Shown in pieces: positions 41,727 to 50,819 of a DNA stretch of 64,000 bases (within the stretch, counting starts at the first letter, position 1; each line of letters opens with the position of its first letter). The notes beneath the pieces are model-generated. The model was not told the origin of the DNA. It did no database searches and saw only the letters and a program-made list of their open reading frames with translations. The DNA is from CAYJLA01 sp964371305 (lineage in GTDB: Bacteria; Bacillota_I; Bacilli_A; RFN20; CAG-826): contig CAYJLA010000003.1 in assembly GCA_964371305.1 (NCBI GenBank), positions 1-64,000 of the forward strand, written 5' to 3'. The translations under genes and the position numbers were made by a program.

Positions 41727-43961
41727 ATGATATTTAAAGAAAATACATCTTATGTTGTCATTGTAAATAGTTTTTATGATAGTTATATTTTATCTAGAAG
41801 ACATGTATTTCCGCTTAGTGACATAAAAATTATGAATAGAAATGAAGTAATAGATATACTTACATTTACTCACACCTCGAAGGCTATAACATATTTAATG
41901 AAAAATTATAAGTTTGGATTTGGGTACTGTGAAAATCTATTATATAATTTAAAGTTTGTAACGCCTGAGTTCGAAGAGTTATGGAAAATAAAGAATGAAT
42001 TAATAAAGTTAGAACTGATACATGAGAACGCTGATAAAAGTTTGTATTTCAAAAATAAAAATGTACTTGTTTTAAGTTTGGAGCACGATATAGAACTAAG
42101 ACATCTTCTAAACGTTAATAATGTCTCTTTTTCTAACATGGATTTAGTTGATATTATGCAAGAAAACAAAATCCAGCAAGTTCATGCCTTCAAAAGCAAG
42201 TTTGAGCAGTTTATGAGTGTTTTTTCATCAATTAGAAAAGATATTATAGAAAACCTAATAAGACCAGAAGAAATAGTAATTTATGCTTCGTCAGATTCCA
42301 ATTTCTATATTAAACATTTTGCAAACTTATTTAATATCCCAATTAAATTAAAAGAAACAAATTCCATTACTTCTTTAAAGAACGTAAAGAGTGTTATTGA
42401 TGATATATTTGCGAAAAAAACTTTTGAAGTAGATATTCCGCAAGAGTGTGAATATTTACTAAAAATTATTGAGGAGTTTGAATTAAAATTATTTGACGAT
42501 TTTAATTTTGCATATACATGTTTAAACGAATTACTTAGTAGGCAATGTGTCGAAAATGAACAGTATAGCAGTGGTGTAAAAGTTATTGATCAACCTATAC
42601 CGTATTATAATAGTTATGTTTATGTTGTTGATTTTTTATATGGTAATTTTTACAAAGTGTTCAACGATAAAGATATTTTTACAGATGAAGAACTATCTAA
42701 GCTAAATATGAATACATCTTTTACAAAAACGTTACAAGATAGGAAAAGAATGCTTGATTATTTAACTTTCAATAATTTTTCTTTCATTTCATATGTTGAA
42801 TCTCACTTAAATCTTAAAATACATAAATCTCAGTTTGTAGATGAACTAAAGCTAAGTGTAGTCCGTGGTGATATCGATGAAAGTGGTATATATACAAGTG
42901 CGGCCAAAAACTTATTAGACAGCTATGTTAAAGACCTAATGTATGCAGGAGATGATGAACTATATAAAAACTATAATTATCAATATAATGGCACTAAAAA
43001 CAATTATAATAGTGATCGTATATCTGTGACTAAGATCGAATCTTATTCTAAATGTCCGTATTCATTTTATTTATCAACGTTAATGCAAGAATATGATGAA
43101 AATAATTTCGTAATGAAATTGGGCACATTTGTGCATTCAATTTTTGAAGAAATATTCATTAGCGATTTTGATTATGATACTGAATTTAGTAAGTCAATGT
43201 TTAAGAATTTTCCTGACTGTGATAATAAAATTAAGATGTTGTTACAAACTATTAAAGAACCTACTAGAATCGGTGCTGAAAAGTTGCGAGATTACTATTT
43301 TAATAGTGATTTTAAATCTCATAACGCCGAAGAATCAGTAACCGTATCAGTTAACAACAAGCACAGTTTAAATGGTAGAGTTGACTGTGTGTTAAGAAAA
43401 GTTGTTAATGAAGATACTTTCACCATAATAATCGATTTCAAAAGTGGTACATCCGGGGATTTAGACTTAGAGGCGATTAAATTTGGTTACTCTTTGCAAT
43501 TGCCTTTATATGCAACATATTATAAAAATAATGGTGAGGCACTTGGTGGTATTTTAATATATCATCCAGTTCAAAAATATCAAAAAAATAAAAAGACAAA
43601 CATCGTAGAAGAAAAAGATGATAGTTTAAAACTTAATGGCGTTATGTTTGCAAGCAGTGAAGATTTAGATATTTATGATGAATTTCAAGAAGTAAAAAAA
43701 GGTGCGTCCATCGATCCTAGAAAAAGAAAATCTAATATGTATTCTGTAACTAGACTTGAACGTGGTGATGAAGTTGAAATACTTGAAGAGGCACTTATTG
43801 TAGCAGAGGAAAAAATAGAACAAATATTTTCATCTAACTTCATGGTCAAACCAACAAAGTTAAGAGATAAAGATACTGTAAGTTCATGTAGTTATTGTGA
43901 ATATAGACACATCTGCTATTGCAATGATTTACCTGAAGTCTTAATAAAGGAGGAGGAATAG
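41727..43961 (+). CDS. addB: AddB/RexB-like nuclease subunit, short form
   Basis: A 744-residue subunit of the AddAB helicase-nuclease that resects double-strand breaks. The C-terminal PD-(D/E)xK nuclease (about 440-735) includes YSKCPYSFYLS, the metal site IIDFKSG with Asp and Lys near 574, and a Cys cluster CSYCEYRHIC near 721. With the Cys in KCPYSF this can form the [4Fe-4S] cluster known in AddB. It is much shorter than Bacillus AddB (about 1,166 residues) and no Walker A motif is visible in its N-terminal part, which is expected to be an inactive helicase fold. The stop is followed closely by addA with GGAGGAGG. Confidence 0.85.
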   Translation: MIFKENTSYVVIVNSFYDSYILSRRHVFPLSDIKIMNRNEVIDILTFTHTSKAITYLMKNYKFGFGYCENLLYNLKFVTPEFEELWKIKNELIKLELIHENADKSLYFKNKNVLVLSLEHDIELRHLLNVNNVSFSNMDLVDIMQENKIQQVHAFKSKFEQFMSVFSSIRKDIIENLIRPEEIVIYASSDSNFYIKHFANLFNIPIKLKETNSITSLKNVKSVIDDIFAKKTFEVDIPQECEYLLKIIEEFELKLFDDFNFAYTCLNELLSRQCVENEQYSSGVKVIDQPIPYYNSYVYVVDFLYGNFYKVFNDKDIFTDEELSKLNMNTSFTKTLQDRKRMLDYLTFNNFSFISYVESHLNLKIHKSQFVDELKLSVVRGDIDESGIYTSAAKNLLDSYVKDLMYAGDDELYKNYNYQYNGTKNNYNSDRISVTKIESYSKCPYSFYLSTLMQEYDENNFVMKLGTFVHSIFEEIFISDFDYDTEFSKSMFKNFPDCDNKIKMLLQTIKEPTRIGAEKLRDYYFNSDFKSHNAEESVTVSVNNKHSLNGRVDCVLRKVVNEDTFTIIIDFKSGTSGDLDLEAIKFGYSLQLPLYATYYKNNGEALGGILIYHPVQKYQKNKKTNIVEEKDDSLKLNGVMFASSEDLDIYDEFQEVKKGASIDPRKRKSNMYSVTRLERGDEVEILEEALIVAEEKIEQIFSSNFMVKPTKLRDKDTVSSCSYCEYRHICYCNDLPEVLIKEEE

Positions 43962-43964
43962 TAT

Positions 43965-46900
43965 ATGGCAAATGAATTCAATAAAAAGCAACTAGAAGCT
44001 ATTAATACTCCGCCAAAACAAAACGTTTTAATCTCAGCAGGTGCTGGCAGCGGTAAGACGAAAACATTAACGGAAAAAGTTTATAAACTTATAAATGAAA
44101 AACATATTGCTACTTCATCGCTTCTCGTATTAACTTTTACAGACAAAGCTTCATTTGAAATGAAAGAAAGAATTGTAGCTAAATTTAGCGAAAGTAATAG
44201 TGAGTTTAAAAACCAAATATTTTCAGCCCATATTCAAACTTTTGATTCTTTTATGATGTATTTAGTGAATAAGTATTCTACAGAATTAAATTTATCTTCA
44301 AACGTAAAAATATTGTCTAAAGAGCTAGAAGAAACCAAGATTGTTGAAATACTCGAAAACATACTGGACACTCTTTATGAAGAAAACAGCGAAATACTTC
44401 AATCTGCAATCAACAAGTTTTGTTTTAAGAGTGACGACATGCTTTATTCAATAATAAGATCAATGTATTCACAAATTAAAAAAGTTTCTCCATCATTGCA
44501 AAATGATTTATTACATAATTATGAAAAAATGTTTTTAAATAGGAAAAAAATCTATATTCTCTTAAGTGATAGTGTAAACGATAAAATTAATAAGTTAAAA
44601 AGTTATTTAGACATTTTAGTAGAGGAATTTACATATGAAGATTATGATGAGAAATTCGCTCTTACAAAAATTAAAGAAGTATATTTTAATGAATTAGAAA
44701 ATTATAACACTACAAATGATTTTTCTAAAATTCTTGATTTACTTGAAACATATAAAGCTAGAAGAAAACATGAATGCCTAGGTCAAAACAATAAAAAACT
44801 AAGTGCATTAAATAGTGAAGTTAAAAAGGTCATTGAAGAGTTATCAGGGTATGGTAATATTGATGAACAAGTTGATTTTATAATGTCATTTAAGCAAGAA
44901 GCGTTGTTTTTTATAAATATAATTAATGAATTAGATAAGCAATTATTTGATTATAAAACGTCCATTAATTCCTTTACATATGGTGATATAGCGCACTTCG
45001 CTTATAAGTTACTTTCAGAAAAAAAGTATGCAAAAGTCCATTATAATATTACAAATAGATTTAAATATGTTTTAATCGATGAATATCAAGATACTTCTGA
45101 TTTACAAGAATTGTTCATCAAAACATTCCAAGAAAAATCAACACTTTTCTTTGTTGGAGATATTAAACAGTCAATATATAGGTTTAGGGATGCGAATTGT
45201 GATATATTCAATTCCAAACGTATGCAATACTTGAATGATGATAATAGTACTGTTATTGATATGCAACAAAACTATCGTTCAGTAAGTATGCTTCTTAGTG
45301 ACGTAAATGCATTTTTTATAAATATCATGACAAAGAAAAACATGGATATAGATTATAAAAAAAACGAACAGTTGTTATATGACGAAGAAGTTGATTTATT
45401 TAAAGTTTCAAAATCAATAGAAAACTCTGAATATGGAATTACTGTTTTAGATTATGATAGATTAGATTTTAATACGACAATAGAACAAGAGATATCAATT
45501 ATTATTGAGGACATTAAAGATAAGATTAAAAATAAGTACCAAGTATTAAAAAATCCAAAAGAGTTTAGGGATTGCACTTATAAAGATTTTGCAATCTTAG
45601 TAAAAAGAAGTAAAAATGTTTATCGTTATAAAAAAATGTTTTTTGAACACGGCATACCATTAAACTTTAATGTCGAAGAGCAAATAAATGATATTAATGT
45701 TGTTATTGTCTTGCAATCTTTGCTGAAGTTAATGGTTGCAATCGATAATGATCAACAAAACTATAAAGATCTTTTTATGTCAGTCGCAAGAAGTTTTTTA
45801 TTTAGAATTAATGATGATGAAATTCATACATTAATAAGTAGTGGAGAATATGTTAATCATTATATTATTGAACAAATAAAACTATTTGTTAAAGATAGTA
45901 AAAATCAGCCATTCATTATTATGTTTGATCGCCTAATTAATTCATTTGATGTTATTAATAAACTTAATTTGATTGGCGAAATAAATAATAACATTGATAA
46001 AATTGAGACGATTAGAAATAAGGTTTCTGAATATTCCTCTACTGGAGAAGGGATAGAGGGATTTGTTAACTTGTTCATCAATTTAGCGAAGTATAAAATC
46101 GATTATAAAATTAAAAGTGAAGGCAATGAAGATGATGCTGTAGAGTTAATTACAATTCATGGTTCAAAGGGACTAGAGTATAAAATAGTTTATATGTGTT
46201 CTAGCGATAATGAATATAGTTATATAAAGAGCGGAATTGAAAAAGTTAAGTTTTCTAAAAAATTTGGTTTCGTTTATGAAAGAAACGAATTAGGCAAAAG
46301 AGCTAATACATTGATTCATAAAATTATCGATAATAAAGACAGTGAAGACTCGTTTAATGAATATATTAGATTAATATATGTTGCATTTACACGGGCTAAA
46401 GAAAGTTTATACTTAGTTGGTCATGGCAAGTCAAAAAATTCGATTAATCCTGGTTTTGTTGATAAAGCATTTAGAAGAGTGATTCAATTAAATGAAAATA
46501 ATGTAGAGAAAATTCTTGAGGAAAAAGTTCTTCCGCTAGATGTTATAAATGATATTAGAGCACATGTAAACGAATACAATACAACAGATGGTGATAATGA
46601 CGCTAGAATGAAAATATTTTTAAGCAATATTAAACTTTCTATAGAACAACTAGTTTTCGGTCTTTATGGAAATATAAATAGAAGAAATAGTAATTTCTTA
46701 TGCAAGGCAACAAACTTGAAATTGGTCAAGAAATTTAATGGTAGTGTCGCTTCTCACACAGAAGATAAAATAAAAGACACGCTGAAAAAAGTTGGTAGTA
46801 GTATTGCTAAAATTAATCGATTTGTTTCAACTTGCTTTGGCTGTGGTGATTTATTTAGTTTTTCTTTTGAAGGTATACGTTATAAATATGTGTTAAACGA

Positions 46901-47420
46901 TGTTAAACATGTAGATGATAACAAAAGAAAATTAAATTTATTCTCAGTCGCAATAGATGATAGTTTAATTGATGTTCAAGAAAAACAAAGTAGAGCTTCG
47001 ATGATTATGACTGTAGTGGATGATGAATTGACCGCTAAACTAGAATTTGGTAATAGAATTCACTTTCTTTTAGAACATACTGACTTAAAGACGAAAGACA
47101 CATCTTTTATTGTTGATTTACAAGAAAAGGCCATTGTTGATAAAGTGCTTTCCATGGATATTTTTAACGATATAAATGATGCTACTATATTAAAAGAATA
47201 TGCATATATGGACAATAACACCAAAGGTTATATAGATCTTTTGATAGTTAAAGAACACGAAGTATATATTGTTGATTATAAAAGCAGCGACATTAGTAAG
47301 GTTGAATATGAGCAGCAGTTATATGCATATAAGAATTATATTGAACAAGTATTTTTAAATAAAAAAATACGAATGATTTTGATTTCTAATTTAACTGGAA
47401 AATATAAAGAAGTTATTTAA
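43965..47420 (+). CDS. addA: ATP-dependent helicase-nuclease subunit A
   Basis: A 1,151-residue UvrD-type helicase with nuclease. Walker A ISAGAGSGKTKTL is near residue 25. TFTDKASFEMKER (Ia), YVLIDEYQDTS with Walker B near 365, VGDIKQSIYRFR and MQQNYRS follow. Motif V/VI are ITIHGSKGLEYKIVY near 724 and LIYVAFTRAKESLYLVG near 806. The C-terminal nuclease has GYIDLLIVKEHEVYIVDYKSS near 1087-1107. It works with AddB. Its TAA stop overlaps the convergent 361-residue gene, sharing TTAA. Confidence 0.96.
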   Translation: MANEFNKKQLEAINTPPKQNVLISAGAGSGKTKTLTEKVYKLINEKHIATSSLLVLTFTDKASFEMKERIVAKFSESNSEFKNQIFSAHIQTFDSFMMYLVNKYSTELNLSSNVKILSKELEETKIVEILENILDTLYEENSEILQSAINKFCFKSDDMLYSIIRSMYSQIKKVSPSLQNDLLHNYEKMFLNRKKIYILLSDSVNDKINKLKSYLDILVEEFTYEDYDEKFALTKIKEVYFNELENYNTTNDFSKILDLLETYKARRKHECLGQNNKKLSALNSEVKKVIEELSGYGNIDEQVDFIMSFKQEALFFINIINELDKQLFDYKTSINSFTYGDIAHFAYKLLSEKKYAKVHYNITNRFKYVLIDEYQDTSDLQELFIKTFQEKSTLFFVGDIKQSIYRFRDANCDIFNSKRMQYLNDDNSTVIDMQQNYRSVSMLLSDVNAFFINIMTKKNMDIDYKKNEQLLYDEEVDLFKVSKSIENSEYGITVLDYDRLDFNTTIEQEISIIIEDIKDKIKNKYQVLKNPKEFRDCTYKDFAILVKRSKNVYRYKKMFFEHGIPLNFNVEEQINDINVVIVLQSLLKLMVAIDNDQQNYKDLFMSVARSFLFRINDDEIHTLISSGEYVNHYIIEQIKLFVKDSKNQPFIIMFDRLINSFDVINKLNLIGEINNNIDKIETIRNKVSEYSSTGEGIEGFVNLFINLAKYKIDYKIKSEGNEDDAVELITIHGSKGLEYKIVYMCSSDNEYSYIKSGIEKVKFSKKFGFVYERNELGKRANTLIHKIIDNKDSEDSFNEYIRLIYVAFTRAKESLYLVGHGKSKNSINPGFVDKAFRRVIQLNENNVEKILEEKVLPLDVINDIRAHVNEYNTTDGDNDARMKIFLSNIKLSIEQLVFGLYGNINRRNSNFLCKATNLKLVKKFNGSVASHTEDKIKDTLKKVGSSIAKINRFVSTCFGCGDLFSFSFEGIRYKYVLNDVKHVDDNKRKLNLFSVAIDDSLIDVQEKQSRASMIMTVVDDELTAKLEFGNRIHFLLEHTDLKTKDTSFIVDLQEKAIVDKVLSMDIFNDINDATILKEYAYMDNNTKGYIDLLIVKEHEVYIVDYKSSDISKVEYEQQLYAYKNYIEQVFLNKKIRMILISNLTGKYKEVI

Positions 47421-48502
47421 AAGTCCAAATTTAATTCAGTACACATTTTCTTAATAGATTCAGGGCGTAGTATTTCTTTAATTTGATCATACCTTTCAAA
47501 TTCACGCCCTTTAAAATATAAGTACATTGAATTTATAATTTTATCATAGCTCGTTTCATTACATTGATAGTGTTCTTCACCATATCCAAATCTAACTTCT
47601 TCAATTAAATTTATTAATATTCTTCTAATGGCACTTATTATACTAGTCTCAATCCAATAGTAAAACTTCACACTATATTTGTTTTCTATTTTTTTGCATC
47701 TTATATATGGCAGTAGGGCATCATATACATCGCGATAAATGTCAATATAAACGCAATCAAAGTCACAATTTGATTCTAAAAACTTAAAGGCATCAGACTG
47801 AACGATTTTAATCTTATGCTTATTTTCAAATGAAGGCAAAATATGATCTTTAAAAACATTAATAATCGTTGCATTACTTTCAATAATTGTGATTGATTCA
47901 ACATCATCTTTTAAAGAAGTCATGTATGCAAAATAACCAAGACCTAATCCAACAACACATATACTTCCACTAATTTTACTAATGTCATCTTTCATAGTTA
48001 AAATTTCATGCGGCGTTATGCTCATCCAATTAACATCATTTTCTAAAAGCTCTAGATACTGCATTTGTTGCGTGAAGTATCCTAGTTGTATAACTTCAGT
48101 AAAGTACTTTTGTTCATCAATTGTTATCTCATCTTTATTGAATACTTGATATGGCAAATACATACTAGTACGAAGTGTGATGTTTCCTTTAATCGCTTTA
48201 AAGCACCTTATGTTTTTAAAGTATGGGTTTTCTAAAATTAAATCCTCTTCTACTGGTAAAGTATCATCCATTTTATATGCATTTTTATATTGTTCAAAAC
48301 TTTTATCTAAGCCATGTATATTGTGAACCAATTTGTACATATCAATAAAATTATATGGTTTTTGCATGGTTTTTTTATTTAAATATGCTATTTGTTCACG
48401 CATAAAGTAATTTATTTCTTCTGCAATAAAATCATTAGAGTTTCTTCTATCGAACAACTTAGTTAAGTGATTTTCAAAGTCCTTATTTAACTTAAAAATC
48501 AT
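47417..48502 (-). CDS. SAM-dependent-methyltransferase-like protein, unknown substrate
   Basis: The 361-residue protein has a Rossmann-like core about residues 165-260. VVGLGLGYFAYM (near 179) matches motif I, the acidic ITIIESN end of the second strand would bind the SAM ribose, and DCVYIDIYRDVYDALLPY (near 231) fits the strand-4 region. The layout is nearest to spermidine-synthase-like folds. The N-terminal 160 residues have no recognised domain. It lies 2 bases after the rarA stop with an AAAGGAG Shine-Dalgarno, so it belongs to the rarA transcript. Methyl transfer is plausible but not proven by any substrate motif. Confidence 0.6.
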   Translation of the reverse strand: MIFKLNKDFENHLTKLFDRRNSNDFIAEEINYFMREQIAYLNKKTMQKPYNFIDMYKLVHNIHGLDKSFEQYKNAYKMDDTLPVEEDLILENPYFKNIRCFKAIKGNITLRTSMYLPYQVFNKDEITIDEQKYFTEVIQLGYFTQQMQYLELLENDVNWMSITPHEILTMKDDISKISGSICVVGLGLGYFAYMTSLKDDVESITIIESNATIINVFKDHILPSFENKHKIKIVQSDAFKFLESNCDFDCVYIDIYRDVYDALLPYIRCKKIENKYSVKFYYWIETSIISAIRRILINLIEEVRFGYGEEHYQCNETSYDKIINSMYLYFKGREFERYDQIKEILRPESIKKMCTELNLDF

Positions 48503-48504
48503 AT

Positions 48505-49743
48505 TTATTTCTCTCCTTTTATCTTATTCCAATAATCAACAATGCTATTTTCATATCTATTATTTTGTGCATCATAAAATTTGACATCTTCTAAATCATG
48601 GGGCAAATATCTTTGTTTAACATAATGATTTTTATAGTCATGCGGATATTTATAATATTGACCTTTTTTCAATTGATCAACTCCATCAAAGTGAGTATTT
48701 TTAAGATGTCTAGGAATATCAATGCCTAATCCTTTTTGAAGTAAGTCTTTTGCTCTAGAATAAGCCATCATTGATGAATTTGATTTAGGACAAGTTGCTA
48801 AATATATTGTGACTTCACTTAATGGTAAACTAGCTTCGGGCATGCCTAAATATAGTGCCATATCACATCCAGCTTTAGTAACTTCTAGGGCACCTGGATG
48901 AGCAAGACCAACATCTTCTGAAGCAACACACATTAATCTTCTTATAACTGAAATTATATCATTTCCATTTAATAGTCTTGCTAGATAAAATATTGCAGCA
49001 TCTGGGTCGCTACCTCGAAGTGATTTATGGAATGCCGATAAAGTATTATAATGCTCATCTCCATGAGCATCGTAGTTATAATATGATTTATTAACTAAGT
49101 CCAAAACGTTTTCAACTGTAATTGAATTAGTTTCATTTGTATTTAATAAGAACTCCAAGTTATTTAACGCCTTTCTTAAATCACCACTTGCAGAAGTAGA
49201 TAATATATCGATTACTTCGTTAGATAATTCCTTATTCAATTTAGTTAGAACGTTTTTTATTCCTTGTACGATATCTTCTTTTTGTAAAAGTTTAAATTCA
49301 AAAACATTACAGCGAGATAACAAAGCAGGATAAATATAAAATAGTGGATTTTCTGTTGTTGAGGCAATCAGTGTTACAGAGCCATTTTCAATATACTCCA
49401 AAAGTGTTTGTTGTTGCTTCTTATTAAAATATTGAATCTCATCTAAATAAAGAAGAATGCCATTTGAATTGTTTAACAAATTAATATCTTCAAATACTAA
49501 TTTAAGATCTTCTGTCTTAGCGGTAGTTCCGTTAAGTTTATAAATTTGCTTATTTGACATTTTCGCAATAATATTTGCGGTGCAAGTTTTACCAACTCCA
49601 GGCGGACCATAAAAAATCATGTTTGGAACATGTTTTGATTGAAGTGATTTATAAAATATCTTATCTGAATCAAATAAATGTCTTTGGCCAACCATTTCTT
49701 CAAAAGAAGTTGGTCTCATTAAATCAGCTAGCGGTTTGTTCAT
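48505..49743 (-). CDS. rarA: Replication-associated recombination protein A
   Basis: A 412-residue AAA+ ATPase acting at stalled replication forks. LADLMRPTSFEEMVGQ opens the protein, Walker A GPPGVGKTCT is near residue 46, Walker B LYLDEIQYF near 99, sensor 1 is IASTTENP and sensor 2 lies in SGDLRKALNNLE. The C-terminal half carries SEDVGLAHPGAL and YARAKDLL, typical of MgsA/RarA/WRNIP1. The Shine-Dalgarno is GGAGA. It sits downstream of a decayed SpoU-type gene. Confidence 0.96.
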   Translation of the reverse strand: MNKPLADLMRPTSFEEMVGQRHLFDSDKIFYKSLQSKHVPNMIFYGPPGVGKTCTANIIAKMSNKQIYKLNGTTAKTEDLKLVFEDINLLNNSNGILLYLDEIQYFNKKQQQTLLEYIENGSVTLIASTTENPLFYIYPALLSRCNVFEFKLLQKEDIVQGIKNVLTKLNKELSNEVIDILSTSASGDLRKALNNLEFLLNTNETNSITVENVLDLVNKSYYNYDAHGDEHYNTLSAFHKSLRGSDPDAAIFYLARLLNGNDIISVIRRLMCVASEDVGLAHPGALEVTKAGCDMALYLGMPEASLPLSEVTIYLATCPKSNSSMMAYSRAKDLLQKGLGIDIPRHLKNTHFDGVDQLKKGQYYKYPHDYKNHYVKQRYLPHDLEDVKFYDAQNNRYENSIVDYWNKIKGEK

Positions 49744-49747
49744 TTAT

Positions 49748-50324
49748 CTATCTCCTATCCCTTGCTTCGTTTAGCACAATTAAGCAATCATATATAAATA
49801 ATAAATCATCATTACCATCATTAGAAAAGTATATTGTGGAGTTTGGTTTGTTACTATAATCATATAAGCGATTTTCATATGTGGCTTTATATTCTTCAAA
49901 CGAATTAACTTTAACTACATTTACTTGAAACAATGCGCCCATAGTGTACCTAATAAAATGTTTATCAAATAAATCTATTTCACCAACTACAACAATATTT
50001 TTATAATTAAACGCTAGGCATGTTCTAATAAATGTTCCTAGTTGACCTAGATCGTTTACACCTTCTATAACTACATGACAACTGTGGTCATCTAAGTACA
50101 TGTCAAAATCATCATATTCAGCAATGACATTTGTGTTCTTTTTTAAATTCTTGTCATTAAATATTTTTGAGTCGAAAACCACAATGTTTTCCAAATCAAA
50201 TTTTTTAATCGTTAAGTTTAATAATTCGCTTTTAAATGATGGTCACATGTTTAGACTTATATTTAATTAATTCAAGCACGGGATTAAAACCTATTGCTCG
50301 GTTTTTGTTGGTTATATTTTTCAT
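49748..50324 (-). pseudogene. SpoU/TrmH-family RNA methyltransferase, frameshifted and shortened
   Basis: The longer open part (49748-50242) encodes the SpoU motif 1 pattern VIEGVNDLGQLGTFIRTCLAF and then RYTMGALFQVNVVKV. Upstream, in another frame, ATG 50324 gives MKNITNKNRAIGFNPVLELI and so on to a TAA at 50234-50232; GFNPVLELI is the usual SpoU N-terminal substrate-binding start. Removing one base in the TTTAAA tract near 50231-50237 would join ...HVTII to KSELLNLTIKKFD. The C-terminus is also shortened: the loop and knot motifs (NEG-type and SLNV-type) are cut to FSNDGNDDLLFIYD. So the gene looks decayed, or the sequence has one error plus a diverged C-terminus. The -10 box supports start 50324. 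Confidence 0.7.
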
Positions 50325-50331
50325 CTATTTT

Positions 50332-50340
50332 ATTATAGCA
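50332..50340 (-). promoter_or_regulatory. Extended -10 promoter of the SpoU-like gene, leaderless type
   Basis: On the minus strand TGC then TATAAT (50337-50332), followed by 7 bases to the ATG at 50324. Promoter intactness argues that the frame break is recent or false. Confidence 0.65.
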
Positions 50341-50433
50341 AAAATATTATTAGTTTATTTAACTTATTACTACGTAGTAAATTTATATTAGTTTTTTTAC
50401 TTAAGTAATGTAGCTATGAAATCGCACAATGAT

Positions 50434-50442
50434 TGTTATAAT
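50434..50442 (+). promoter_or_regulatory. Extended -10 promoter of the rubredoxin gene
   Basis: TGT then TATAAT (50437-50442), with about 32 bases of leader and a strong Shine-Dalgarno. Confidence 0.7.
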
Positions 50443-50480
50443 ATAAAAATACTTATATAATATTAAAAAAGGAGTGGACT

Positions 50481-50639
50481 ATGGAAAAATATGTTTGTAG
50501 TGTTTGTGGATATATTCACGATGAAGAAAAAGGCGCAAGAGATCAAGGTATTGAACCAGGAACAAAATGGGAAGATATTGATGAAGGATTTACTTGTCCA
50601 TTATGTGGCGTAGGCAAAGATTTATTCAATAAATTATAA
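50481..50639 (+). CDS. Rubredoxin
   Basis: A 52-residue iron protein. The two CxxCG metal loops are CSVCG (residues 6-10) and CPLCG (39-43). YVCSVCGYIHDEEKG and PGTKWEDI are standard rubredoxin features. AAAGGAG lies 6 bases before the ATG. It carries electrons at low potential, in anaerobes often to rubrerythrin or flavodiiron proteins that remove oxygen or peroxide; no such partner is adjacent. It is a single-gene transcript ended by the terminator at 50689. Confidence 0.97.
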   Translation: MEKYVCSVCGYIHDEEKGARDQGIEPGTKWEDIDEGFTCPLCGVGKDLFNKL

Positions 50640-50688
50640 GAATTGATCGTTTAATTAATTTTGAAGTAATATTTTTAGTATGTATATA

Positions 50689-50715
50689 AAAGAAGTGACT
50701 ATCACTTCTTTTTTA
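50689..50715 (+). terminator. Terminator after rubredoxin
   Basis: AAAGAAGTGA (50689-50698) pairs perfectly with TCACTTCTTT (50702-50711), loop of 3, then T-rich. Confidence 0.92.
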
Positions 50716-50784
50716 CTACATTATCACATATTCCTGCAGAGCGGCCAAACCCTGTGGTTTTACAATAATGATCAACTAAAATTT

Positions 50785-50818
50785 AAAAAGAAAAAAGCCA
50801 GGTGTTTCCTGGCTTTTT
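50785..50818 (-). terminator. Terminator after pepF
   Basis: Read on the minus strand, AAAAAGCCAGG and CCTGGCTTTTT form an 11-bp stem with a 5-base loop, and a T-rich tract follows. It starts 2 bases after the pepF stop. Confidence 0.92.
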
Positions 50819-50819
50819 G

